A DNA stretch of 64,000 nt from Apis mellifera (lineage: Eukaryota; Arthropoda; Insecta; Hymenoptera; Apidae): NCBI RefSeq assembly GCF_003254395.2, contig NC_037650.1, forward strand, positions 10,044,071-10,108,070, read 5' to 3'. Under the pieces are notes generated by a model, which searched no databases, was not told where the DNA came from, and was given only the letters and a program-made list of their open reading frames with translations. Position numbers and translations under genes: made by a program. Position 1 is the first letter of the stretch; every line of letters begins with the position of its first letter. Below are positions 1-13,800 of the stretch, in pieces.

Positions 1-1189
1 ATGTTGATATGATGAATAATCCATGATTTTTATTTTACGGTAGTGTGCGCATTAAACGCCGTTCCAAACAGTTAGATCATTTAGCGCAAATGATCACCAC
101 CGTGGTTCAAGAAGAATGCTATACAAATTATGGAAACGATTTAGTTCTCCACGAGAACTGTATCATTAAGCAGTAAATTTCTAAATGCCAAATGGATTCT
201 CGCTCTTCTAAACTTTTCTAATCTATTTTATAATCTCTCTCTCTCTCTCTCTCTCGATCTTTCTACTATTTTCTACAATCCTCGAACTATCCTTCTTTTC
301 ATCAATCTTTCATTAACGAATAAATTTCTTCCAACTTCTTCTCTCTTCTTCATCTGTGTAAAAGTTCGATCGAATTATTGCCCCTGAATGCATACTATTT
401 GCATTGACTCGTACTACTTTTTCGCTATATAGAGCACCATCAAACAATTCTTCCATATCTTATAAAAAGAAAAGAAGGATAAAGGATCAGTCCTCATCAA
501 ATTCATCGAGTCTCCTCGAGAAAATAATAAAATTCTCGACAAACGGACACGAGTCATTTAACATTACTCGCTCGACTCGAACGATTATTATCGATAATTA
601 TCGTCTCGATTAGGATCGAGAATTGGATAAACGATTTCACCGGATTTATTCTCGATAAGTACTCGGTTTCAATAAAAAAAGAAATGGATTTGGATTTAAA
701 CATTTCGCCGTTCCGCGTGGTGGCCGGCCACCTCTCGGTTTTCAGTGGAAGAGGAAGCCGTGTCGTTAACACGAAGACACGATCCCGGTGCACGACGTCG
801 CACCGTTTAACGCCCCTTTCGCCTCCGAGAACTTGCCCTAATGGATTCACCGCCCTACTTCAAATTGCCCGGGGAATTGATGCCCCGGTTGCCGCGAAAC
901 AACTCGCTTAATGACGGTGAATCGGAACAAACGAACCTGTTCGCGCAAACTCTTCCTACCACGGCTATCTCGCGGACGTTTCTCCGCTGATTTAAGTTGA
1001 AACGATGTAGCGATGATTTTTGATATTTTTTTTTTTATATATCGTTATCGAGGTAAGTAAATTCAATAAGAGAGAAACTTTTGTTAGATTAACTTGTGAA
1101 CGATATTTCCAAGTGATTCGTTAAAATTTTCATCCAAAAATGTAAAGATAGGTTGTCAATTTTTCTTCATTTATCAAGATTCTAAAAAG
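1..1189. other. non-coding, no gene recognised
   Basis: AT-rich sequence with a (CT)n run near 236-255 and a GC-richer patch at about 700-990. Short open frames on both strands in that patch overlap one another, share no recognisable domain and have no convincing splice context, so I treat them as chance. I see no RNA gene. Confidence 0.6.
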
Positions 1190-2170
1190 GTATCGTATTT
1201 ACGCCAATTTACGAAAAACGTTTCTGTAATTTGTTAAAGTCGCATTCATCTAATCAACATACTCATTAACAATGTGAAATATGTAAAAAAGGCTATCAAC
1301 TTTTGTTCGTTAATTTAAAATTATCAACATCTAAAAGTTTTAAAAAAGTATTTATAGTTATTTGCAAAAAAATTTCTGTAATTCATTAAAGCCTCACTCG
1401 CATTCATCTCATCAACATTCTCATCAACAATGTGAAACATGTTGATGAAGAGAAAAGAAGCCATCAACTTTTCTCCGTTAATCTAAAATTATCAACATCC
1501 AAAAAGTATCTATACTAATTTGCAAAAAAAATTCTGTAATTCATTAAAGAACTCACATTCATATATCTCATTAACATCTTCATCCAACATCCAATAATGT
1601 AAAAAAGATTATCAACTTTTTCTTCATCATTCTAAAATTATCCAATATTCAAAATTCTAAAAAATATTCTATCAACATTAATTTGCAAACAATATTTCTA
1701 TAATTCATTAAAGCCTTACATTCATGTATCTCATTAACATGTTCATTCAATATCCAATAATGTAAAAAAAATTATCAACTTTTTCTTCATCAATCTAAAA
1801 TTATCAACATTCAAATGTTTTAAAAAAGTTTTATCTACATTAATTTGCAAACAATATTTCTGTAATTCATTAAAACTTCATATTCATTAACATTTTCATT
1901 TAATATCCAATAATATAAAAAAGATCATCAACTTTTTCTTCATCAATCTAAAATTATCCAATATTCAAGATTCTAAAAAATATTCTATATTAATTTGCAA
2001 ACAATATTTCTGTATTTCATTAAAGCCTCACATTCATGTATCTCATTGACATTTTCATTCAAAATCCAATAATGTAAAAAAGATTATCACTTTTTCTTCA
2101 TCAATCTAAAATTCCAATATCCAAGATTCCAAAAAAACTATCTATCTACACTAATTGCAAAATCCTTTTA
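1190..2170. repeat. degenerate tandem array, about 6 units of 150-165 bp
   Basis: The same ordered words recur: a TTTCTGTAATTCATTAAAG-like block, a 'CATTCATCTCATTAACAT' block, a run of A followed by ATCAACTTTTTCTTCATC, and an ATCTAAAATTATCAACAT block. The TCTGTA word falls at about 1222, 1375, 1533, 1697, 1859 and 2009, giving spacings of 153, 158, 164, 162 and 150 bp. Units differ by many substitutions and small indels, so the array is old. There is no coding potential. Confidence 0.8.
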
Positions 2171-2639
2171 TTAACCCAATATTCCCAACATCCAAGATTC
2201 TAAAAAATACATTGCATCCTGCAAGTCGAACTCTAATCCACTTTCATCATTAACCATCAATATATCCAACTCTTTAAAAAAACCGTCTCAACAATTCACC
2301 AAACCTTAATTCCCCCAATTCATCGTTTTCAAAACTAGCACCAACGATCATCCAACACGTTAAACTCCCCAAAACAAATTAATAAATAATTTTCAATGTA
2401 ATATTACATTTCAAGTTAAAATAATTTCCACCAATTATTAATAATTCTATTTGCACCACTTTACCATTTTATTTTTCAAACTATACTTTACACAAACCTA
2501 TACCAAAGATCTTTATAAATTTCAAAAATTTACAAAACAGAATGTAACAACTTAACACAACTTAATGATAACAAATCCAGTAAACCATAATCATAGATTT
2601 TATAAAAAGAATCTATCCAATCAATAACGATCCCGCTTC

Positions 2640-3165
2640 ATTTCCTAACAAGAAGCGAAATTTTTGTTACAGAACATTGGCATCCCGAAAGGAAAAAACG
2701 TTCATCTTCTAAACCGCCATCGAATCGCCGAGCAACCCTCCCATCTGCACCCCAACCCCCCAAAGGCCCCACCTCGAAGCGGAGGGTCCCCCCCAGCAAC
2801 ATTCAATTCCCCGAAATTCCCTTCGAGGCACTCGACGGCCTCGTTCCGCGAGCGAGCCCGCTACGTCTATATCGCATCGAGGCAGCGTGTCTAACCGTGC
2901 GCGCAGGGCCCTGCATGTGCGAGGGAGTCGAGTCGTCGGTCAGTCGAGCCGGTAATGGGAGGTCAGAGGTGACCGCGCCGCCAACGCTAGCGAGGAGGAT
3001 GGAAGGACGGAGGAGTGGTGGCCGTGGAAGAGATCGAAGGGGGTGTAGGAGGCCCCGGGAACCTCTGTTGCCTCGTTGGCCACGCCGCGAGGGGAAGGGG
3101 ATGGCGTGGCATTCTACCGAGGGCCACGTATATATACATATCCTATCTGCGCCTGTGTACACGTA
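2640..3165. other. GC-richer CpG-containing island, non-coding
   Basis: Base composition changes sharply from the AT-rich repeat on the left to a GC-rich block of about 500 bp that ends at the MITE. Frames are open on both strands because stop codons are rare in GC-rich DNA, and none resembles a known protein. It could be a regulatory element or an unannotated exon; the sequence does not decide. Confidence 0.4.
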
Positions 3166-3167
3166 TA

Positions 3168-3459
3168 CAGGGTGATTCAGAAAACTCGTGCCTCCTACCA
3201 GGGGGTGAAAAGTAAAGGGAGGGGAAAGAGGTATTAAGTTATTAATTATATATGTGTAAATAAGTGTTTGGGCAGCTTGGTTTCTTGCAATGATATGAAA
3301 TAGCTATCGATAGTTTTTGGAAAATTATTCGACATATTTCTTTGGAAGTTGGAGCGATACTTTTGATATTTTCAGGTGTGAAGAATATTGTTCGTTTATT
3401 TGTTTTAATTATTTGTTCACCCTTCACCCCTGTCAAGTACGCACTTGTGAATCACCCTG
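3168..3459. mobile_element. 292-bp MITE with TA target-site duplication
   Basis: The left end reads CAGGGTGATTCA and the right end reads TGAATCACCCTG, a perfect 12-bp terminal inverted repeat. Each end is flanked by TA (3166-3167 and 3460-3461), as expected of a Tc1/mariner-type target duplication. The inverted similarity continues imperfectly inward for about 40 bp, including GGGGGTGAA on the left against TTCACCCCT on the right. The interior is AT-rich with no transposase, so it is a non-autonomous element. Family assignment rests on the TA duplication and TIR form only. Confidence 0.8.
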
Positions 3460-3461
3460 TA

Positions 3462-6400
3462 TGAGTAAGTGTATATGAGTACACGTCCACCAGGTTCTGT
3501 AAGTGTATGCATACACTTGAAGCCGTATATAATGTTGTATAAGCATCGAGAGCTGGCCTTCCAACGTGGTCCGTCCGGGGGAGGGGATGAGGGAAGCGAA
3601 ACGGAGGGCTGTGGTGCGATATGCCTCTCGAAACCGTGGGAACGCACGTGGCCCCACGCGCCTAACTAACCCCCTTTGCCTGTTCTCCACGATTCACTCC
3701 TCTCCTTTCTCCCTTATCTTCCACTTTCGATCCAAACCCTCCCTCCTCCTCCCTCGATATTTCGTTTTTTCGGGTCCTCCGTTCCTGGTGTCTTCTTCAT
3801 TGCTTCTGTCGAATCTTCTTTTTTTTTTTTTTTGAGAGAGAGTGATTTTGAAGTGAAATTCGTTGAAGGGTTTTCACTTTTTGTTAGAAAATTAAGTGGG
3901 ATCCTCATTGATTGGATATTCTTTTTAAAATCTATGATTATAATTTGATCATAGTTTACTGATCTACTTACCATGAAGTTGTGCATTATATTCTATAGGT
4001 TTGTATAAAATATAATTAGAAAAATAAAATTACATTGAAAATCATTTATAATTTAAATTTTCTGCAAATATCATATAGAGAAACATATGTAAAAACAAAT
4101 ATTGTTTTAATGTATATCATATTAGTTAAAAAAAGGATAGTATAATAGAAAGGGATAATTATAATTTAGATTTCTTGTTCTTGTTCAATTCTTTTGATCA
4201 AATATTTTACTTGAACATAATATTTTCTTTCTCCTTAAATTTACTAACAATTTTCGCAGATACCACTCTCTTCCCACAAAATTAACTTTGAATGGAAACA
4301 CGTACTTCGTTCCCTTTGCATCTGATCTACTTTCACCGTGTTTTGAAATTCTTTATGAATCTTTCCATTTAAAATACCGCCCGTCACGATCCTTCGTGAT
4401 CCCGATTGCAATCTACTTTTCCTTCTTCTTCAACTCGTAATACCTATTTGATCCTCAAATTATACCCATCCTCACTTTTTCATCAACTCACATTCCTCCG
4501 ATCTTCCATCAATTCCATTCCATTCTCTCTTTAAACTTTTCCAAAATATCTTCCAAAAATATCCATAATTTTTCTTTCCAATCTCTTCTCTCTCGTGCAA
4601 ATGGAAAAACGCTATCGCCATCTCTCTCCTGCAACGTGTCGGGCATTAATGATCCCGTTTCCCTCGAACGACTTTACACCGACTTTCTCGCAACATCCTC
4701 CGCAATTCTTCTTGCCTCCTCTTTCTCGAATACCACCCATCACCATCTCCACCTCCCGACGTTCCTCGCTTCGCTCTTCCTCGTCCGCTCTTCCCCTACC
4801 CCTCCCCTCCGCCGTGCACGGATGGTCCATCCTCCAGCGGACTGCTTCCACCTCTCTGTGCCGGCCACCGCCTCCTCCACCAAAGGCTTCCCCTTTTCTC
4901 CCCTGTCTGAGGCACCGAATCGCGGGCCCTCGCGGTTTTTCAGCCCTTTCATTACGACGGGAATTTCTCCGTCTGTCCAGCACGGCCGCCTCGATCCCAA
5001 CCACCATGATTTCGATCGTTTATCGCGGAATCTGTCTACGAAGGGAAAGTAGGGTAAAACGAGATTTGGGGTGGTTTCGAAATTTTCGAAATTTTCGAAT
5101 TTCAAAATTTCTCTCTTTGAAGAAAAAGAGAAGAAGACTCAAGGAGGATTCGAAAAAACGAAATATTCAGGGAGGAATCGAAAGTTTGGATCGAAAGTGC
5201 AAAATAAGGGAGAAAAATTTGGAAGAAATGAAAGATTTGCTTCTTCTTCTTTTCTTTTCTTTCTTCTTTTTTGAATGACACTGATTGGAAACTAGAAAGA
5301 TATATATAAAAGAGGGGAATGATTATTTATTTGATTAAAAGAAATATGAAAATTAATAATAATTTATGGATAAATATTTTTCCAATTTTTAATAAAAATT
5401 AATGGATATGTGCACGAATGATAATACAAATAATGTATAAATAAGACGATAAAAAGATAAGGTTCGTTCTAATTAAAACCTGGACCACGGAATTAGAATT
5501 CGAATGATCGTGGTTTTGCCTCTCTGAAACAGCGAGCTTGTTGTATGGTGTGCAGGAAATCAAAAGTACCGAACCGACAGGATTGAAATTACGCGTCGGC
5601 GGATGCAATGGTACAAAACGGTTCCCTTTCTGGCTCGCGCCGCGTACGAGAGTACTTTGAAAATTGATTATCGCGTCGGCCTATAATGATCCATTACGCT
5701 GATTCGAGGCGAGTTCGAGCGGATGCAGCGCCGGTGCAAACTGACAATCACTGTCTCGGCCCGCGATGAATTATGAGCCGATAATCCACGGTTGCCGCGC
5801 GGAATTTACGCGCGTTTATCGTTTGCGAGCCGAACCTTTTCCTTTGCACACATCCGCAGAGTCCAAGTGAGAAAAGCCGCGCGTACTTATGTAAAGTACT
5901 TACGGAAGTACTATGCGAGTGACGAATTTTCATTTTTCTAAATGGAATAAAGGAGGAAAATTTTTTCTTTCTTTTTTTTAATTTTTGTAATTCAATTCGA
6001 GCGCTACTCTTCCTTCAAATTCAAAAAATATAATATGAACTATATAATAATAATTTTTTTTTTTTTTTTTTAGTACATCATATAAATTTTTATTGTTGCA
6101 TACAAAAGCATCATTATATTTTAATAACATAATACTACATAAGTTATTATTATAGAATTTAAATCATGCGAGTTTTTTATATAAAAGATGTAAGAAACAA
6201 AAAGTTTAGAAATTTAACGATTAATTAATTTCTTGTTCAAAATTATAAAGTTCCCTATTTCGAAAATGGTATAATTTCTCATAGCATAATTTTCGTCTCG
6301 CAAAAGGATAGAAACTTCGCGCTCGCGAAACGTAAAGACAATGTCATCGTTATCAAATAGACCTTCAGATGGCAGCATCGGGTGGAATCGTCGCTGTGCG

Positions 6401-7860
6401 AAGCCCGTACTCGAGGCCACGGGGAACGGCAAAATCTGCATTCGGGTGTGACACAGGCGACACGAAGCAACTACTCGTCGCGGCGCGCTCCGTCGATAAC
6501 ACTAGGGCTCGACACTATCGACCGTAGCAAATCGGAAGAAAAACGTACCAACCTTTCTCCCCGAGAGAAAATCGGAGAAAAAAATAAATCGCGCACGCGA
6601 TTATTCACTTGTTCGACGAAACAAAGATATTCTAACCCACTGAGAGAGAGACTTAGACTTCTCCCTTTCGTTTTATATCTCTTATTTCGATCTCCGGCCC
6701 GACCTCGAGAAAAAAGAGAAAAACATAAAAAGCAGAGGAGGAACGAAATGAGGTTAGCCGGCGCCTGGCTAGGTCGCGAATTAGCGGCGTTTAAAAGGGT
6801 GGACCCCGAGCTTCCTCCTTCTCTTTCCACTCTTTTTTTTCGCGTGCTCATTCTCTTCCGCGCCCCCCATCCCATCCGGACGGCGTCTCGAGTTTAAACT
6901 ATACTACTAACTAATAGCAGGCCTAGAGTGTGTTTCTACAATGTGGGCACACTGTGCACGGCTACCCGGCCAGTTTACCTAATCGTCGGCTGAGCAAAAA
7001 AGAGAGGCTGCGCACCGCCCTAACCACAGGCCATGGGCCCGCGGGCACCAGGTTCCTCGCCTTCCTGAATGCGCGCGTCTTCCCGAAAGAGGTTCTGGCC
7101 ACCTTCCTTTTCCCGAAATTTATTATTGCGCGTTTAATCGTTCGTGCGAATCAAAGGCAACCGGTCGCACGGTGATGGCATTCGAGTTCCTCGTGCTGAC
7201 GATTGAGAATCATTGTTAGATCAATTACTTACATCTGTCTGCAATTCTTACAGGTTCTTCTCATGTGATGGAATCTCATAATTAATCGTTGCTTGTGACT
7301 CGATGGGACTGATAAGATTAATTTGAGCGATAAGTCGAGAGAGGACACTGCATTGAAACTAGGGTTATGGGCTCAGTGCGTAAAAGTGACCAGTGACTCC
7401 TGGAATTCTGCGGAATCGCCTGTGGGACTTTGGAGGTCGCGGAGGCCCTATGACCCTTAGATAAGGCTCACGCCCTAATAAGAGGGTACACGAAGGGAAA
7501 GAAGGCGAGGGGACCGTGGCAGCTTCTCTTCTTCTTCTTCTTCTTTCGTCTCCCTGTTGGCCGCAAATCGTAGCTCGAGGCTTCGCCCCGGCGAGATCTA
7601 ATCCACCTGAGAGAGATCTGTGGTTAACGTTTTAGGGCACCGAGGGTGGAACCCGGGGGCCCTTCACGACATTCCACCGTGCTAACTCCCACAATTGCGA
7701 GCTCGCTATAAAACTGCTACCCCGAAATCGTCGTGCAGTGCCCGCTCCCTTTGCCGCATTCCCCTTTGCTCGCACCACGATTCTCAAGTTGCGCTATCTG
7801 CAGAAATGGCATTGACGCCAGAATTTTAGACGTATTAAGATATATAAAATATCTAAAAAG
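3462..7860. other. non-coding mosaic of AT-rich DNA and GC-richer islands
   Basis: GC-richer islands lie at about 3540-3680, 4600-5050, 5590-5930, 6290-7190 and 7330-7830, separated by AT-rich stretches with poly-T or poly-A runs. The longest open frames (for example 227 codons from 4595 and 171 codons from 6382, both plus strand) are overlapped by open frames on the other strand and are low-complexity Ser/Pro/Arg-rich translations. I found no domain and no consistent exon chain. The island spacing would fit cis-regulatory elements around a developmental gene, but that is inference. Confidence 0.5.
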
Positions 7861-10783
7861 TTTTTTTTTAAGTTTTTTCGTTTAACATTGCTGAAAAAAA
7901 TAATATATAAACTATAATATGATTTAAAAGGCATAAATCAAAAAAAGGCAACGCTTCGAAGTCATTAAACTGATTGATGCTTCCGAAATTGAAGCAATTT
8001 CAACGACCAGAGTTCTGCCAGCCGTTCCCACAATTGCCACAAGGATTCACAATAAAAAGACTGTTACTTTTGAACAGCCCAAAATTTCGATCCTGGTGTC
8101 ATTTTTCTCTTTCATTAACGGCAGCCATCTCGTAGTTACTGTTTCCTTGCCTACTTTGTTGGGAATTTCTCATAGGAGGACCGGTGAAATTACCAAAGTA
8201 TAAAAAAAAGAGTTACCAACCGCAACACTAAAATTACTATAAAAAGAAAAAAATATTTTTTCCTTTTACGTTGAGAAATTATTTTTAGACAAGAATATCG
8301 ATTTAATCTATTGATATATATCATGATATTGAAATTATTATGTAATAATAATCCAAAAAATATATATTTTATAGAATCAAATGTATTTATAATCGTACAC
8401 GTAATCGTATATCTCACATATCAAAGACATTGTTTCGCAAGATCTTTTCGAGCATATGTGATATCGACGGTATAATTTCTAATAAATAACTTCAAAAATC
8501 TTTTCACAGATAAATAACTGCGACAGCGGATTTAATCAGATACTGCGGAACGAATTGCCGAGGCAGATTGCCGCTAATATCGTTATGCATACAGGCTCGT
8601 GTTTAGATCGGCCGATCGTAGAAAGTGATAAACACCGTCACAGATCAATAGGCGTTCCTCAAGTTGGATCGCAATCTGTCGTGTAATATTTCATGTATAT
8701 GATAAAATAACAACTTCATTTACAATGTATCGATATTGCTCGCCTAATTATCGATCGTTATCGAAGAATCAAATTGTTCTTTTCAACTTTTTCAAACTTT
8801 TTCTCATCACGTTCCATTCTAACCTAATTTTGCATAAGACACGATTTTTATAAGATTCATCTTTTTTCTTTTCTTGCACATATATCTTCAAATTTGTAAA
8901 AATTCCTATTTATTCGTCGTATAGTCATCGTATAATATAAATTTTACACGCGGATTCGAAATAATTGCCCACTAATTTTGGAATCCACAATCTTTTTTAT
9001 CCTATGACTCTTTGTTATTATGGATTAAAGATGTATCAGGTACTCAACTCTATCATACTTTCCCCGTACCACTTTTTGCACGAAGGATATCATTCTTTTT
9101 CCCCGCAATCCCGATGATTTATCGATCGAGAACTAATCGAAATGGTGTGAAGGATAATTGCAACCTTCTAGAAATCCTGCTAGATAAGGATTCGAAAAAA
9201 GAAGAGGAAAGATACGGAGAAGATACATCAGGATGCAGGTAGCCGTAGCTGGAAGGAAGAGAAGAAACAAAAATACTATTTAGGATGGGAAATGGGAGGA
9301 AGAGGATCCTCTCCCCCCGTTCGCCTTCGGGGACGATTTAATTACAATAATCACAGCATTACGCCAGGGTTCCCGGTACCACGATGAGTAGTCCACCCGT
9401 GACTTATTCCACGGGGAAGACTAATCACTTTTTCTAAATCGAGGACAGGATCCCTTGAACCAAGCCTTCCCCCAAAACGCTTAGTTTTTTTGTTTGATGA
9501 GCGTGACGGAATGAAACAATTTTTGCGATTGTTTGGGAGTCCAATCTTACGGAATGGAAGGAAAAAAATATTCTCTCGAACATTGAACACGTTTAATTAA
9601 ACATCATAACGCAATTTTCTTAGAAGGAGAATTTATTATGGTAAAATAAATAAATCGATCTAGGGAGAATCTAAGCGCACAATGGAGGCGAAGTTATCGC
9701 GAAGACGGGCAAGCGTTATAGGTTAGGTCGAATTGTTTACTCGATTTTTCATCATGCCTCATCGCCTCGGAAGGGCCGGGGAAATTAATTAAAGTCAAAC
9801 AAGGCTAACTGCCTGGCAAGCAGGTTAACTGCTTGCCATTGTCGAGAAAACGTGATAATTCGACAAGCAGAGGCCAAAAGGATATAATGGAACAACTGTG
9901 AAATTATTATGGACGGTGTGTAAGACTTTTGCTTTATGCGAAACTCTTTCCAAACAAGTCATTCATCGGCATTCAAGGAGCTTTGGAAGCTTATAAGAGC
10001 CGAAATAAAGGCTTTATTTTGTGTAAATACTTTGAATGGTAAAATGCTTGATATTTATTATTTTGCACAGTTAAAGGGCGGTTGTAAATTATGTTAAGGG
10101 TAATTTTATGAAGGATAATTTTACGAAAATCAATATGGAAGCATAAATCTATTTTGCACGAATATTTATTACTTTAATCCGTATTATATATAGTTAATTA
10201 TGTATAGTTAAAGAATATTTTAAGGAAGAAAAGGGGAAATGAAATAAATAATCGGTTTTTTGACAAGTATTCATTTTGTAGTAATGGTGGTACTGAAAGA
10301 AAAAAAATTGAAATGAAAATTGAAATTTTATCTACGATTTCTACGTAAAAATAAATCGTTATTAAAGAATTTCATAAATTGTTTAAAACGATATTTTCGT
10401 TATTATCGATATTAAAATTATAATATCAATGGAATAATAAATAATTGGTAGATAAAATAGGTGGGATAAAAGAAAAAAGTAATACTTTAAAATTTAATAG
10501 GATAAAAAATTTTGAGTAATCAAAAAAAATTACCAAATATTTTAATCATGTTTCAATTTCATTTCTATTTCCAATCAAATAACAATATTTAAATATACAT
10601 TAGAATAGACTAGGGCGATAGTGTATTCTTTTATATTTCCCTTTTTTTTTCATTTTTTTTTCTTTTTTTTTTTTTTTTGGTATAACTACGCTCTAACACG
10701 TACATTCTTTCTCGAACACATTCAAACGCGCTAATTCTATTATCGAAATACACATATTACGTACATATTATTTTTATACATTA
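7861..10783. other. non-coding, no gene recognised
   Basis: AT-rich DNA with short simple-sequence tracts, including a long poly-T stretch at about 10640-10678. No open frame over 80 codons has recognisable content, and no RNA gene is apparent. Confidence 0.55.
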
Positions 10784-10794
10784 AGGAAGACAAA

Positions 10795-10827
10795 ATGGCC
10801 AACGATAAAAAGAAATTGGGCACAGAA
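10795..10827 (+). CDS. possible first coding exon of an unidentified plus-strand gene
   Basis: An ATG in a good insect initiation context (CAAAATGG) opens MANDKKKLGTE, and the eleventh codon is followed exactly by a consensus donor GTAAGT at 10828-10833. A potential acceptor (ATTAAG) lies just upstream at about 10783, after a strongly pyrimidine-rich tract, so the exon could also be internal. The next phase-compatible open stretch I found begins after TTACAG at 11818. I do not recognise the peptide. A short ORF next to a chance donor is quite possible. Confidence 0.2.
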
Positions 10828-10833
10828 GTAAGT

Positions 10834-13800
10834 TTATCAAGAACTTTTAGCGGCTACGAAATAATCGTGGAGAATATAATTAAATTATTCTTACTTTCTA
10901 CATTGTTTAGAAAACTTTGATTCTAAGAAAAATCTAAAAATCTGCTGAATTAACTTTAGAATTTCTACTTCGTATTCGTTAAATTATTCCATTTAATCAA
11001 TCGATTATCGATTTAAAAAGAAAAAAAATACTTTTACAAATATTCAAACATTTACCATTTACCATTTCTATGAAAATTCATATATTTTCGATATCTCTAT
11101 TTTACAAATTAAACATATTCAGTTTCCTTCAAGTGCTTAAGAAAATCTTCAAAAAAAAAAAGATTTATAAAATTTTCTTCAATGTCATTTTACACTTTTC
11201 TTTTCGTTCTAAACGAGTATCGTTGAATCAAAAGTGACTAGAACAATTTACAAATCAATTTAAGCCAGTTTTCAATTTCAATTGCAAATGATACTTAATA
11301 TGATATTATTCGAAATATACTGTATTTATACGTATCAATGATATATGATTTATAGAATTCATACAACTATAATTAAAACTAGAATTCGAATCTTCTTTCG
11401 ATCAACGTACTCAGAAATCCTTTTCTCTTTTTTTTTGCAATCAAATCGAAATCAAAAAAACTCAAAGATCAAAATTTTGAGATCAATCTTCTTATTTAAA
11501 CCATCTTATTCCCCCTTAAATTAATGGTAACGTGTTAAAATCGTCGAAGGATGAGAAGGAAAGAGAAACAGATAGAGAGAGAAAGAAAAGAGAGGGCGTT
11601 TAAGTAAAAGAGTCCCGAGAAAAGGAAAACATTGTTGCCTCGCGACAACTTCCACCATCGTGTCAGGTATATGTATATATATATATAAACTATACGTGTA
11701 TATACAAGATGTGGGTGGTCCACGAGGCGAGAAGCGGGACTTTTTCTTCTCCTAGATTAAACTACAATAAGAGAGAGAGAGGGAGGATGGAAGAAAAGAT
11801 CTTTGGGACTACTTACAGGTCACACTGGTGAGGAGAGAAAGGTGGCGCATGGACAACTACCGGGACATGTTGGCCTTTTTATCTGATGTGGAATTCCTAA
11901 TTTTCGAGGGGAAAAATAGTGGCGATGGTGGGTACACACGGAAACTCGATTTCAACCCCGATAGAGGGGAAAAAAAAAAACATCTTGCGGCTTCCTGGGA
12001 CTGATCCTTGTCTACCCTTTGGAGTGACCAATTATTTTGACGCCTCTAGAGATACAGAGACGCCTCTCCGTGTGTTTTGTTCGTATAGGATCACATTATC
12101 GTGGAAAAGTTTGGAAGTAATTATTATATCGCGCGAAAATTTTGGAGAAAAAAAAAAGAAAAGAAAATTAAAAATGAACAGAAATGATCAAAAGTAATAA
12201 TTTGTTTGTGAAAATGAAAGAAAGAAAAAAAAATGAAAAAGTGAAAATGGTCATTTCGATGAAATAAAAATTTGGTTTTTCATTCGTACGATTCATTTGA
12301 CATATTTTGTCATTCTCTTTATTTAATTCCTTGGTTATTCGACAAGCTTTGGTTATATATATAAATAAAATTTAATCTGAGTAACTTTCGATGTTACTGT
12401 TGCATGTTTTAAAATTCCTGGATGCTTCCAAACTTTCGAATAACGAAATTCGCAACGATACTCCAATAATAATTGATTTTTACAATATGAAAATGCATGT
12501 AAAAATTCTAAAATTTTGTGTAGAAATTTTTATACAGAGTATAAAATAACTTGGGATCAAAATTTCGTATTACAAGCTCGAAATATTGTCGATACGTTAG
12601 AACAAAAGTTTGTGTATGCAAATACGTTAAATTCTTTCTCAGCAGAAAATCTTTTTGCTGAAAAGATACAATTTTCATAATTTTATTTTTTAAATATAAT
12701 TTCCTCCTGAATATTCTTTATAATAATAATAAAAGAGCATTGAAATTAAAAAATGATTTTAATATATATATATAAATATTTTATATACATTTCTGCTCTA
12801 TCTTTCACTTCTATAGTTATAAGTTATAAAGTTTAAAATTATATTTAAAAAAAAAATAAATAAATAAAAAAAAATATTAAATATAACTTGGAAGATTCGA
12901 TTTCACGCTGTTCAAGTGATATTTCAAAAGATAGAAAAATTGCTCCTTATTAATTAAAATATTAATTATATTCGTGAGATTCCTTTGGATACGTAATAGA
13001 TTTTAGAAATTGAAACGAGGATATTAAAAATGTATCGATTGAGGCTTATTTATGATGATATATAACATAATTAAAGCTTCAAGCTAGACGAAGCTAAACG
13101 AGCAAGATGAACAAGCAAGATGAAGCTAGACGAAGAGAGATAGATTCCTCTGTTACGTCATTGTGCCACAACGCGGCGCACCGTGTCATCCTCTTTCTTC
13201 GTCTAGCAAACTCTTCCCAAATTACTTGTAATAAACCTCACTTATATTTTTCTGTTTACCAGTCTTCAAAAAGTGTATATATATATAAAACTCATTATTT
13301 TTTTTTATCAATTTTTAAATTATTTCCCTCGTGTAAAGTAATAAATGTATCTATAATTTCTTCAAACTTTGATCCAACATTATTGTTGTATTATATTATG
13401 TTATACTCTGTATATTGAAATTCTGCAATATGAATATTCAATAAGCTAATAAAATAAAAATTGTAAAATTCTATATACTGATAATACTGCAACGTGAATT
13501 CTCGAAAATGATTGTTCATCAATTCATTGATCATCATTTAATGAAAAGAAAGAGAAAGAAAGTGAGAGAAAGCAATTTTACAAATTTTGAAATATTCAAT
13601 ATTATAATTAAAATTCTTCTTCAAATGCATGTTATTACATTCGATTGAAAAGGAAATTTTAACATCCATGAAATTTTTAAGTACAAAAATTATTTGAATA
13701 TTCAATAAATGCAGTTTACAATTGATCGTTTCAATCTACTGAAAGATTGAATTTGTACATTGTACAAATTGTGTTGTGAACGAATTCAAGCGACGAATGG

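Noticed and set aside
4595..5278. 227-codon plus-strand open frame
   Set aside because: Low-complexity Ser/Pro/Arg translation of a GC-richer island, overlapped by open frames on the other strand, with no domain.
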